DNA of 64,000 bases. Origin: Leifsonia shinshuensis. Its GTDB lineage: Bacteria; Actinomycetota; Actinomycetes; Actinomycetales; Microbacteriaceae. Each line of letters begins with the position of its first letter. Within the stretch, counting starts at the first letter, position 1. Positions 53,109 through 61,424 of this stretch are shown here, one piece after another. Under the pieces are notes generated by a model. That model did no database searches, was not told where the DNA came from, and worked only from the letters and a program-made list of their open reading frames with translations. The position numbers and the translations under genes are program-made. Location: positions 1,922,001 to 1,986,000 of the forward strand of contig NZ_CP043641.1 in NCBI RefSeq assembly GCF_014217625.1, written 5' to 3'.

Positions 53109-54701
53109 ATGGTGAACGACAGCACGACCCCTCCTCCGTCCGACGGCGTCCCGCCGCACGGCTCCGCCGCCGGCGCGCAGGCGCCGTACGGCGGCCCGCA
53201 GTCCGGGCTCTCCGGCCGCGGCACCCGCTTCTTCGACTGGATGCGCAGCCTCGGCGTCACGCGCACGGACGGCTGGATCGGCGGCGTCTGCGCTGGCATC
53301 GCGTACCGCATCGGGATCGACCCGCTGATCGTCCGCGGCATCCTGGTCGTGGCCGCACTGCTCGGCGCGCCCGCCATCCTCTTCTACGCCCTCGCCTGGG
53401 CGCTGCTGCCGGACCGCGACGGCCGCATCCACCTGCAGCGGCTGTTCGAGGGCGAGTTCGAGCCCCCGATGGTCGCGATCGGGGTGCTCGTGGTCCTCTC
53501 GCTGCTGCCGTGGTCCGACGGGATCTGGTGGTTCGGGGCCTCGTTCGGGCACGACCCGGGATGGGGCGACGCGGTCGGGCGGATCGTCTGGACGCTGATC
53601 GTCCTCGCGGCCGCCGTCGCGGTGGTCGTGTTCGCCGGACGCCAGGCCGACCGCCGGTCGTGGAGCGGGAGCGCTGGAGGCGCGACCTCGCCGTCCGCCG
53701 GGACGGCATCGGGGACGACGCCCGCATCCGGCGCACCGTCGGCCGCGGCCGCGGCGACCGTGCCGGACACGGCCGCGGCCCCGGCGGCCCCTGCCGTCCC
53801 CCCGGCGCCCGCCGTCGCCACGGTCGCCGAGCCGACCGCGCCTCCCGCCCCGGCCGCCGGCGCGAGCGAGCAGGAGGTCACCGACTGGCGTGCCCGCCAG
53901 GCGCAGTGGAAGGCCGAGCACGACCAGTGGAAGCAGCGCCTCTCCGAGGACATGCGCGCCGTGAAGGCGCAGCGATCGGCCCAGCTCCGGGCGCAGGCGT
54001 CCGCGGCCAACGCCCAGGCGGCCTCCCGGCGCGTGGCCTACCGCGCCGCCAACCCGAGGGTCGGCGCCGCGATCGGCTGGCTGTCGGTCGGGCTGGCGCT
54101 GGTCGCCGGGGCCCTCACGTGGGCGCTCTGGGGCCCGCTCACCGGCCTTCCCGGTTACGGCCTGACCGCCGCCCTGGCCGCCGCGACGCTGGTCTTCGGG
54201 CTCACCGTCCTCATCGCCGGGATCGCCCGCCGGCGCAGCGGGTTCCTGATCTTCCTCGGCATCCTGCTCGCAGCGCTCACCGTGCTGGCCGCGCTGCTGC
54301 CGACCTCCCGGGCAGCCAGGGTGGACGCGAGCGTCGCCACCGGGAGCACGCTCTCCGCGACCCCCACCGCGAGCGCGAGCTACCTCCAGGCCGTCGGCGA
54401 CACCACCCTCGACCTCTCGAAGGCCGTGACGGCCTCCGGGACGCCGGAAGTGAACCTCGCCAAGGGTCCTGGGCGGACCACCGTGATCGTCCCCGCGGAC
54501 GCCACCGTGCGCCTGGAGGCCGCGACGGTCTCCGCGGTGACCGTGACGGACCCCTCCGGCGACACCCAGGTGCACCAGTGCGAAGCCGCGCCCTTCGGCG
54601 GCTGCTCCACGAACCTGGTGGTCGGGCCGGCCGGCGCTCCGGAGGCCATCGTCCGCGTCGCGCAGATCGACGCCATCCACGTCGAGCGAGTCCAGCAGTG
54701 A
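53109..54701 (+). CDS. PspC-domain membrane protein with variable central region
   Basis: 530 residues. The N-terminus is Pro/Gly-rich; then a PspC domain (TDGWIGGVCAGIAYRIGIDPLIVRGILVV with two helices). An Ala/Pro/Val-rich linker (about 180-260) leads to a coiled-coil-like Gln/Arg/Lys segment (DWRARQAQWKAEHDQWKQRL), four more helices and an extracytoplasmic beta-rich tail. It lies divergently from the PspC sensor kinase and is probably part of the same membrane-stress response. Confidence 0.82.
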   Translation: MVNDSTTPPPSDGVPPHGSAAGAQAPYGGPQSGLSGRGTRFFDWMRSLGVTRTDGWIGGVCAGIAYRIGIDPLIVRGILVVAALLGAPAILFYALAWALLPDRDGRIHLQRLFEGEFEPPMVAIGVLVVLSLLPWSDGIWWFGASFGHDPGWGDAVGRIVWTLIVLAAAVAVVVFAGRQADRRSWSGSAGGATSPSAGTASGTTPASGAPSAAAAATVPDTAAAPAAPAVPPAPAVATVAEPTAPPAPAAGASEQEVTDWRARQAQWKAEHDQWKQRLSEDMRAVKAQRSAQLRAQASAANAQAASRRVAYRAANPRVGAAIGWLSVGLALVAGALTWALWGPLTGLPGYGLTAALAAATLVFGLTVLIAGIARRRSGFLIFLGILLAALTVLAALLPTSRAARVDASVATGSTLSATPTASASYLQAVGDTTLDLSKAVTASGTPEVNLAKGPGRTTVIVPADATVRLEAATVSAVTVTDPSGDTQVHQCEAAPFGGCSTNLVVGPAGAPEAIVRVAQIDAIHVERVQQ

Positions 54702-55273
54702 ACGAGAGCGAGAACGACATGACCACGAACGCCGACCAGCCGGACGACGAGACCACGAAGCACGACGCTGCCTCCGCGACGCCCATGCCGGCGCCGGCGG
54801 CCGACGCCGGATCCGACGACGCGGAGACGCTGGTGATCCCCACAGCGGCCGACGATGCGGACGCCGCCGACACGCTCGTGATCCCGGCTGCGGAGGAGCC
54901 CACGACGTCGACGGCATCGACCCCGTCGACCGCTGCGCCCACGACGGCCGCGGCTCCGCCCGCCGCGCCGGCCGAGCCGTGGCTCGCCGAGCCGGCCTAT
55001 ACGATCCCGGCGCGCCCCGTGCCGTCCGGGCGGCCGTCCGTGCGCTGGGGCGGGATCGTGTGGGGCACGCTGATGATCCTGCTCGCCCTCGCCATGCTGG
55101 TGATCGTCTCCTCGCCAGCGCGCGTCGCCGGGGTCACCGTGTGGCTCGCGACGCTGACGCCGGGCGCGGCCCTCGCCGTGTGGATCGCGGCGCTCGGCCT
55201 CGTGATCGTCGTCTCGGCGCTGCTCGGCGCGATCAGCGCCGCCCAGCGCAACCGCCGGCGGCGCGCGACCTGA
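54698..55273 (+). CDS. Membrane protein with acidic low-complexity N-terminus, partner of the PspC protein
   Basis: 191 residues from a GTG overlapping the previous stop (GTGA); an ATG at 54719 is an alternative start. The first 100 residues are Asp/Ala/Thr/Pro-rich with two TLVIP motifs; two membrane helices follow (WGTLMILLALAMLVIVSS and LAVWIAALGLVIVVSALLGAI) and a basic end. No family recognised. It is co-transcribed with the PspC protein and ends at a strong terminator. Confidence 0.7.
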   Translation: MNESENDMTTNADQPDDETTKHDAASATPMPAPAADAGSDDAETLVIPTAADDADAADTLVIPAAEEPTTSTASTPSTAAPTTAAAPPAAPAEPWLAEPAYTIPARPVPSGRPSVRWGGIVWGTLMILLALAMLVIVSSPARVAGVTVWLATLTPGAALAVWIAALGLVIVVSALLGAISAAQRNRRRRAT

Positions 55274-55281
55274 CCGAAGGA

Positions 55282-55321
55282 GAAGGTGCCGGCCGCTCAA
55301 CCCGAATGAGCGAGCCGGCAC
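55282..55321 (+). terminator. Terminator of the PspC gene pair
   Basis: AGGTGCCGGC/GCCGGCACCT continued by CGCTCA/TGAGCG with one bulge, a 16-bp stem and 7-nt loop, 8 nt after the stop. Confidence 0.8.
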
Positions 55322-55694
55322 CTGGGGTGGGTGGCGTCACGCAATGGGACGCGACGACGCTCGACCACCCGCTGGCGGCGCGGCTCCGGGTACCCGTACC
55401 GGAAGCGGCGACCGCAGGACTCCAGTAAGGCGGACGCGGCGAGGCCCGGTCAGGGGACGCCCGCGGAATCCCGCGGCAGCCGTCCGGCAGGATCACCTGC
55501 ACGCTCACCTGGCGCGACCGTCGAGTCGTGGCACGCGGACACCCGTGACTCCGCGGGTGACTATGGGTGGTGAACAGCCGCGGGCGGCCGGCGCGATCGC
55601 GCGCGATCCCCGCGGAATCCCGGCGAGACGGGACGGGGTCGACCATGACGACGCGCCTCCGCCCTCGCCGATCGGACGACCTGGAGTGAAAAGC
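55322..55694. other. 373-bp non-coding stretch upstream of the exopolysaccharide-linked nucleotidyltransferase
   Basis: No gene I can support lies here. A 14-bp direct repeat, CCCGCGGAATCCCG, occurs at 55460-55473 and 55609-55622. An 80-codon open frame at 55331-55573 lacks a ribosome-binding site and third-position G/C bias. The stretch probably holds the promoter and regulatory sites for the gene at 55695. Confidence 0.55.
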
Positions 55695-56606
55695 ATGGTG
55701 AAAGAGGCCGGCGTCCCGTCCGCCCCTCCGGCGGTTCCCGATCCGACCCTGCTGCTCACCGCCGCCGTCGCGCGGCTGGCGGCCTCGATCGGCGTCCGGC
55801 TGATCGTCATCAAAGGGATCGCCGCCGACGAGTACGGTCTCCGCCCCCGGCACGTCAGCAGCGACGTCGACGTGCTCGTATCCCCCGACGACCACGTCAC
55901 TCTGCTCGCGACGCTGGAGGCCCGCGGTTGGCGCCGGCGGCCCCACGACCCGGACGTCGACACCTTTCCGCTCCACAGCGCGAGCATGTTCCACCCCGAG
56001 TGGGCGGCCGACATCGACGCGCACTTCCGCTATCCGGGCCTGGAGGCCGCCGGCGTCTTCGAACGGGTCTGGGCACAGCGCACGACCGTGTGGTGCGGCA
56101 ACCAGCCGGTCTGCCTCCCCAGCCTGGCCGACGCGATCATGATCGGCGCGGTCCACGCGATCCGGTCGCGCTTCTTCCGGCGGCACCGCGAGGAGCTCGA
56201 ATTCCTCGTCGGGCGCTGCTCCGCCATGGACGTCACGCTCCTCCTGGAACGTGCGGAGGAGCTCGGCGCGCTCGCCACCGCCCGGCCGTTCCTGGAGCGC
56301 CTCAAGCCGTGGGAGGCGGATTACGACTGGGGCGAGGCCTCCGCCGAGTGGCGGCTGCGCACCGAGTTCCCCGAGTCGTCGCAGCGGCGAGCGCTGCTGT
56401 GGAAACAGGCGTCGCCGCGCGAGCGGCTCGGCAAGCTGCGTCTCGCGCTCTTCCCGCCGCCCTCCGCGCTCATCAAGGAGACCACGCAGCAGAGGCTCGG
56501 GCTCCCGCAGCTCGTCGGGCGGTACGTCCGGCGCTGGATCCGCGGAGCGAGAGCGCTCCCGAAGGCGCTGGCCGTGATGCGGGCGAGCGGCCGGCGCGAC
56601 GGCTGA
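55695..56606 (+). CDS. Nucleotidyltransferase-fold protein (NTP_transf_5-like) at the exopolysaccharide locus
   Basis: 303 residues, ATG at 55695 with GGAG 10 nt upstream. Family marks are RLIVIKGIAADEYGL, SSDVDVLVSPDDH (two catalytic Asp) and FPLHSASMFHPEWAADIDAHFRYPG, then NQPVCLPSLADAIMIGAVHAIRSRFF. Such proteins are found in exopolysaccharide and lasso-peptide clusters; their substrate is not generally known. It is convergent with the glycosyltransferase gene (9 bp between stops). Confidence 0.78.
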   Translation: MVKEAGVPSAPPAVPDPTLLLTAAVARLAASIGVRLIVIKGIAADEYGLRPRHVSSDVDVLVSPDDHVTLLATLEARGWRRRPHDPDVDTFPLHSASMFHPEWAADIDAHFRYPGLEAAGVFERVWAQRTTVWCGNQPVCLPSLADAIMIGAVHAIRSRFFRRHREELEFLVGRCSAMDVTLLLERAEELGALATARPFLERLKPWEADYDWGEASAEWRLRTEFPESSQRRALLWKQASPRERLGKLRLALFPPPSALIKETTQQRLGLPQLVGRYVRRWIRGARALPKALAVMRASGRRDG

Positions 56607-56615
56607 CGCCGGCCC

Positions 56616-58019
56616 TCAGTACGCCCCGTTCGGACGGAGCACCACGCCGACCGTCTGGAACAGGATCTGGAGGTCCCCGGCCACCGACCAGTTCTCCACG
56701 TAGAAGAGGTCCAGCCGCACGCCCTGCTCCCAGGACAGGTCGGAGCGCCCGCTCACCTGCCAGAGCCCGGTCATGCCCGGCTTGACGATGAGCCGGCGGT
56801 GGCTGTCCCGGTCGTACTCCGCCACCTCGGACGGCAGCGGCGGACGGGGACCGACGAGGCTCATCTCGCCCCTGAGCACGTTCCAGAGCTGCGGGAGCTC
56901 GTCGATGGAGGTGCGGCGCAGGAACGTGCCGACGCGGGTCACGCGTGGGTCGTCCTTGATCTTGAACAGGGGGCCTGCGGCCTCGTTCCTGTGCAGAAGG
57001 TCCGCGACTTCCTTCTCGGCGTTCATCCGCATGGTCCTGAGCTTCACGATGCCGAACTGCGTGCCGTCGCGTCCGACCCGCGCCTGGCGGAAGAAGGCGG
57101 GGCCGGGGCTGTCGAGCCGGATCACCACGGCGCAGACGGCGATGACCGGCAGCAGCAGCGTCAGCGCGACACCGCTCAGCACGACGTCGAACACGCGTTT
57201 CGCCCGCCGCCGCGTGATGGAGCGATCGGCGGGCGCGACCTCCACGATGGGGAGCCGGTCGATCGGGAAGTACTCGGCGCGCGGCGCGGCGAGCTCCGGC
57301 ACGTCGATGGAGAGCCAGACCACGGCGCCTGCGCCCTCCACGTCCCAGAGCAGCTGGCGGACGTTCGCCCCGTCGCGCTCCTCGGTCAGGACGATGATGT
57401 CGACCCGGTACCGCTCGACCAGCCGGCGCAGGTACGGCCCGCGGGCGTTCTCGATGCCGGTCGTCGCGACGACATCGACCGCGACCCGCGCCGCGCGCTC
57501 GGCGAAGACCGCCGCGAGCTCCGCGACGCGCTCCGGCGTGCCGACGACGAGCGCGCGCCGGATGTAGCGTCCGCGTGCGCGGTGCGCGTAGATCCAGGAC
57601 CGGCAGACGAAGCGGACGGCGAGCAGGCCGAGCATCCCGAGCGGCATGGCGAACGCCAGGTAGACCCGCGACAGGTCGAGCTGGATGACGAGGGAGCCGA
57701 CCGCGAGGAGGGCGACGAGCCAGACCGTCGCCCTGACCGGGGGCCAGTAGGAGGGGCCGTTGAGCCGCTTCGGCCACGACACGTACCCGTTGAGCGTGGC
57801 GACCATGGCGAGCCAGATCACCCCGATCAGGATCGAGACCACCACATACGACGTGTCGAGCGGACCGATCCAGAAGGCGTCGTTGCGGCTGCCGAAGCGG
57901 ACGAGGTGCGCGGTGGCGAGCACGCCTCCGACGACGAGCGCGTCCGCGAGGACGAGGACGCGCGCGGCGCGCAGGCGGCCCGTCAGCGTCTGCGGGCGTT
58001 GTGAGTCCGGCCGGGCCAT
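56616..58019 (-). CDS. Polyprenyl-phosphate sugar-1-phosphate transferase (exopolysaccharide initiation)
   Basis: 467 residues. Four N-terminal helices and a CoA-binding-like Rossmann domain (RALVVGTPERVAELAAVF) precede the catalytic C-terminal domain: KRVFDVVLSGVALTLLLPV, DSPGPAFFRQARVGRDG, FGIVKLRTMRMNAE, RRTSIDELPQLWNVLRGEMSLVGPRP and PGMTGLWQVSGRSDLSW. It loads the first sugar onto undecaprenyl phosphate at the cytoplasmic face. The start overlaps the LCP gene stop (ATGA). Confidence 0.92.
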   Translation of the reverse strand: MARPDSQRPQTLTGRLRAARVLVLADALVVGGVLATAHLVRFGSRNDAFWIGPLDTSYVVVSILIGVIWLAMVATLNGYVSWPKRLNGPSYWPPVRATVWLVALLAVGSLVIQLDLSRVYLAFAMPLGMLGLLAVRFVCRSWIYAHRARGRYIRRALVVGTPERVAELAAVFAERAARVAVDVVATTGIENARGPYLRRLVERYRVDIIVLTEERDGANVRQLLWDVEGAGAVVWLSIDVPELAAPRAEYFPIDRLPIVEVAPADRSITRRRAKRVFDVVLSGVALTLLLPVIAVCAVVIRLDSPGPAFFRQARVGRDGTQFGIVKLRTMRMNAEKEVADLLHRNEAAGPLFKIKDDPRVTRVGTFLRRTSIDELPQLWNVLRGEMSLVGPRPPLPSEVAEYDRDSHRRLIVKPGMTGLWQVSGRSDLSWEQGVRLDLFYVENWSVAGDLQILFQTVGVVLRPNGAY

Positions 58020-59101
58020 CAGTTCCTTCCGTCGCCGAGCGCGCCGCTCGTGATCGCCGGTATGACGTCGTCGGAGGCGAGCGCCTTCCTGAGGGTCACG
58101 GCGCGCGCCTCGTCGACGTAGACGATCGACTGCCCGTCCGGGGACGTGCCCGTTCCGGCCGTGGGCAGCGTGAGCGTGTGGATCGCGTCGGATGTCAGGC
58201 CACGGAAGCCGAGCGCGAGCGACCCGGCGACCGACGCGGTCATCCCCTCGTCGACCGCCAGATACCGCGCGAGGGTCGAGATCGAGGACTGCGTCCGGCC
58301 CGGGTTCGTCAGGGTCCCGGCGCTGATGAAGCCCTGGAGCGTGCCGCGCACGAAGGCCTGCTGGTTGCGGACGCGCTGATAGTCGGCGTCGGCGAATGAG
58401 TACCGCTCGCGGACGAACGCGAGAGCGGCCGATCCTTCGAGCCGGTTCTCGCCCTTCTCGAAGCTGTAGCCCGGCATGTTCTTGGACGTGAACGCCTTGT
58501 CGGACCAGACCTTCACGCCGCCGAGCGCTGTGGAGATCGCGCCGAACCCTCCGAAGTCCGCGACCATCACGTGATCGATCCGCGCGCCGAGCAGCCCCTC
58601 GACCGTCTGCACGGTCAGCGGGACTCCTCCCCAGCTGAAGGCGGCGTTGAGCTTGGCCTCGCCGTGGCCGGGGATGGGGACCCACAGATCGCGCATCAGC
58701 GAGACGATGACGATCCCGGAGCGGTCCGCCGGGATGTGGACCAGCATGAGCGTGTCGGACCGCTCGCCCGTCGGCGCACCCGACAGCGAGTCGTGGAGAC
58801 CGCTGCGGGAGTCCGATCCGATGAGCAGGAAGTTGGTCGCGCCGGCCACTGCGGCCGGGCGGCCGGCGTCCTTCGGGAAGGCGTTCCTGATGCGTCCCAC
58901 CGTGTCGTCGAACGACGACCCGAGCCAGAGCAGGTACCCGCCGATGATCGCGACCGGCAGCACGATGACGAGCGCGGCTGCGGTGATCCAGATCCAGACC
59001 CGGCGCCGTCGCTTGCGCTCCGCGCGACGCCGCTCCTGCCGTCGCGAGGACCGTGCAGCAACCGGGGAGCCGTCGTCGCCGTCGCTGTCGGACACGGTCA
59101 T
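58019..59101 (-). CDS. LytR-CpsA-Psr (LCP) family glycopolymer ligase
   Basis: 360 residues. A highly basic N-terminus (SSRRQERRRAERKRRRR) and one membrane helix, then the LCP domain: FLLIGSDSRSG, RSDTLMLVHIPADRSGIVIVSLMRDLWVPIPG, KLNAAFSWGGVPLTVQTVEGLLG, DHVMVADFGGF and FVRERYSFADADYQRVRNQQAF. LCP enzymes move undecaprenyl-linked polymers to peptidoglycan. It is encoded between the phosphatase and initiating transferase genes, overlapping both. Confidence 0.92.
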   Translation of the reverse strand: MTVSDSDGDDGSPVAARSSRRQERRRAERKRRRRVWIWITAAALVIVLPVAIIGGYLLWLGSSFDDTVGRIRNAFPKDAGRPAAVAGATNFLLIGSDSRSGLHDSLSGAPTGERSDTLMLVHIPADRSGIVIVSLMRDLWVPIPGHGEAKLNAAFSWGGVPLTVQTVEGLLGARIDHVMVADFGGFGAISTALGGVKVWSDKAFTSKNMPGYSFEKGENRLEGSAALAFVRERYSFADADYQRVRNQQAFVRGTLQGFISAGTLTNPGRTQSSISTLARYLAVDEGMTASVAGSLALGFRGLTSDAIHTLTLPTAGTGTSPDGQSIVYVDEARAVTLRKALASDDVIPAITSGALGDGRN

Positions 59102-59685
59102 GCGGTCGCCCGCTGCCCGGCCAGGATGTCGATCGCCGGGACGAGCCGGCGGGCCATCTCGTCGAAGGCCTCGTCCGGCCGGCCGTACGGGTCGTCGATG
59201 TCATCGTCCGCGCGCGGCGGGAGCCGGCCGTGGCGCCGGGCGTCCACGGCGCGGTCGGTGAGCTCGCGCCACCGGGCGGGATCGCGGGGATCGCCCTCGG
59301 CGAACCCCTCGACCGCGCGGGCGAACTCCCGCAGTGTGAACGTGCGGGAGAACGCGCCAGGGTCGAGCGCTGTGACGCGCGTCGTGTGGTCCTGCGTCAG
59401 GCCGAGGACGAGGTCGGCCGCGGCGATCGAGGACTCGGTGAGCTGGGTCGCGACGAAGCCGTCCGGATCGCCGCCGAACGCGCGCACCCGAGGACGCGTC
59501 TGCGACGACATCGACCGGCCGACCACCGCGCGGGTTCCCGCGCTCCGGACCACGACCTCCCCCTCGCCCGCGCGGCGGCCGGACGCGGAGTCGCCGATTC
59601 GCGCCGTCAGGAGCCGTTCGGCCATCGCGGACCGGCAGATGTTGCCGGTGCACACGAACAGGACGGAGAACCCGCTCCCTGGCAT
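59098..59685 (-). CDS. Low-molecular-weight protein tyrosine phosphatase (Wzb type)
   Basis: 195 residues. The P-loop is FVCTGNICRSAMAER (Cys12, Arg18) and the general-acid loop DDIDDPYGRPDEAF. It dephosphorylates the BY-kinase that sets exopolysaccharide chain length. First gene of the phosphatase-LCP-transferase operon, divergent from the HPr-kinase-like gene. Confidence 0.9.
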   Translation of the reverse strand: MPGSGFSVLFVCTGNICRSAMAERLLTARIGDSASGRRAGEGEVVVRSAGTRAVVGRSMSSQTRPRVRAFGGDPDGFVATQLTESSIAAADLVLGLTQDHTTRVTALDPGAFSRTFTLREFARAVEGFAEGDPRDPARWRELTDRAVDARRHGRLPPRADDDIDDPYGRPDEAFDEMARRLVPAIDILAGQRATA

Positions 59686-59963
59686 AGAGGACTCCCTTCG
59701 GTCGAAGCCACGGTGGGGGACGCCGCGGCCGAAGATGCAGACGGACAGGATCGCCTGACGCAGGTCGGCACGCGGACACCTCGGACGCCGAGGAGCGGTA
59801 CCGGGAACCGTTCTTCACCCGGGAAATCGACCGAGTATCACCTGGTCGCGGGTAAAACATCACCCGTGCACGGGTCGGCCACGCAGGAGACCGCGCGCGA
59901 CACCGGGGCGGGGAGGGCTCCGATACTGGGTCTTTCCCCCACCCGATCGCCCCGGAGGAGATC
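59686..59963. promoter_or_regulatory. Divergent exopolysaccharide promoter region
   Basis: 278 bp between the phosphatase gene and the HPr-kinase-like gene contain no gene I can support. Repeated TCACCCG (59816-59822 and 59868-59874 approximately) with nearby inverted CGGGT elements suggest regulator-binding sites. A GGAGGAG precedes the plus-strand gene. Confidence 0.4.
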
Positions 59964-61067
59964 ATGCCTGCCCACCCGCCTGCCCCGCACGAGACAGACG
60001 GCGGCTTCGTCGTCGGCGCGCTCGGCCGACGCGTGCGGGTCCGCATCAGCGGGGCGGGCGCCGACACCTTCGCCGCCGCGTTCGCCGGCGCCTGGGCGCA
60101 CCTGCTGCTGGGCCCGGACGGCGGATCCGACACCGAGGTCACGGTCGGAGCCGCGACGGCCGACGCCGACACGATCGCCGTCGCACTCGCGAACGCGAGC
60201 GCTCTGATCACGCGGGCGCTGATCGACCTGAACACCGGGCGGAGACTGATGCTGCACGCGGGCGCGGCCGTCGGCCCCGACGGCCGCGCGATCCTCCTGG
60301 TCGGCCCGTCCGGCGCCGGCAAGACCACCGCGATCACGCGTCTTGCAGGAGCCCACGGATACCTGACCGACGAGACCGCCTTCGTGGACGCCGACGGAAT
60401 CGTGCTGCCGTACCCCAAGCCGCTCTCCGTCGACCGGGGCGGACCCGCCAAGGCGCAGCTCACACCTGCCGGGCTCGGCCTCCGCGACGCCGAGGGCCCG
60501 CACGAGGTGGCGCGCGTGATCGTCCTGGACCGCGACGCAGGAACCCCCGGACGGCCACGGTCCCGGCGTCTCGATCTCGTGGAGAGCCTGCGCGCGCTCG
60601 TGCCGCAGATCTCGTCGCTGCAGCACCACCCGTCGCCGCTTCGCGCCATCGCGGAGCTGATCCGGCGCGTGGGCGGCATCGAGCTCCTCGGCTATCCAGA
60701 CGCACGAGACCTCGACCCGATCGCAGGACCGCCCGAGCCGCCGCGGCTGTCCGCCGAGGAGCTCGCTTTCACCGCGGTCGACTGCGGCCGCTCGGATCAC
60801 GCCTCCGCGGCCTCCGGCCTGCTCCGCACACCCGCCGGCGACGCCCTCGTCGCCGGCGACCTGCTCGTGCTCGCCCACGGGAACGACGTCCGCGTGCTCG
60901 CGGGCGTCGCGAAGACGATCTGGCTGGCGACCGCGGAAGCCCGCTCCGAGGCCGACCTCCTCGAGCTCCTGCGCGACGCCTACGGCGCAGCACCCGGCGA
61001 CGAGTCGGCCCTGTGCGAGACGGTCGACGTCCTCCTGAACGCGGGTGTGCTCGAGTGGCGGACGTGA
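59964..61067 (+). CDS. HPr-kinase-like P-loop protein of the exopolysaccharide locus
   Basis: 367 residues with GGAGGAG upstream. Walker A is LLVGPSGAGKTTAITRLA (113-130), followed by YLTDETAFVD, the motif typical of HprK-like serine kinases that act on peptides. The C-terminal 90 residues resemble a PqqD-type winged helix (VLAGVAKTIWLATAEAR). There is no PTS context, so the target is not HPr; the adjacent PqqD-like gene suggests a peptide or protein substrate. Inference only. Confidence 0.72.
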   Translation: MPAHPPAPHETDGGFVVGALGRRVRVRISGAGADTFAAAFAGAWAHLLLGPDGGSDTEVTVGAATADADTIAVALANASALITRALIDLNTGRRLMLHAGAAVGPDGRAILLVGPSGAGKTTAITRLAGAHGYLTDETAFVDADGIVLPYPKPLSVDRGGPAKAQLTPAGLGLRDAEGPHEVARVIVLDRDAGTPGRPRSRRLDLVESLRALVPQISSLQHHPSPLRAIAELIRRVGGIELLGYPDARDLDPIAGPPEPPRLSAEELAFTAVDCGRSDHASAASGLLRTPAGDALVAGDLLVLAHGNDVRVLAGVAKTIWLATAEARSEADLLELLRDAYGAAPGDESALCETVDVLLNAGVLEWRT

Positions 61068-61105
61068 TGTGCGCCGACCGGGCGGGTGACATCGAAGGTG
61101 AACCG

Positions 61106-61423
61106 ATGCGCCGAGTGCACCGTCACGCCCGTTCGGTCGTGTGGGTGGAGACGACGGCGGCCCGCTGGGCGGTGGCCGACGTCGCCGATTTCCGGCAGTT
61201 CGTCCTCAATGGCACGTCCGGGCTGCTCTGGCGGTCGTTCGATGGGCACACGAGCGACGGCGGGATCGTCGAGCACGTGCTCGCGGCGTTCCCCGGGCAT
61301 CCGGACACTGCCCGAGCCGACTGCCGAGCCCTGATCGACGAGCTGGTGCGGCTCCGGCTGCTCGAACCCGCACACCCCGAACCCGACCACGACCTGGCAG
61401 ACGACGCCGGAATGGAGCTGTGA
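61106..61423 (+). CDS. PqqD-like small protein
   Basis: 105 residues from the ATG at 61106, chosen for GAAGGTGA 5 nt upstream; an ATG at 61067 overlapping the previous stop is an alternative. PqqD/RRE-like winged-helix pattern: VVWVETTAARWAVADVADFRQFVLNGTSGLLWRSFDG, then IVEHVLAAFPGHPDTARADCRALIDELVRLRLLEP. Such domains bind the leader part of peptide substrates. It lies directly between the HprK-like and BY-kinase genes. Confidence 0.68.
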   Translation: MRRVHRHARSVVWVETTAARWAVADVADFRQFVLNGTSGLLWRSFDGHTSDGGIVEHVLAAFPGHPDTARADCRALIDELVRLRLLEPAHPEPDHDLADDAGMEL

Positions 61424-61424
61424 G

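Noticed and set aside
55331..55573. 80-codon ORF as a possible precursor peptide for the HprK/PqqD trio
   Set aside because: No ribosome-binding site, weak third-position G/C bias, very Arg/Ser/Gly-rich as expected for noise, and it begins directly after a terminator.
61013..61105. Longer PqqD-like reading frame
   Set aside because: The extra N-terminal codons lie in the end of the HprK-like gene; 61106 has a better ribosome-binding site, although 61067 cannot be excluded.
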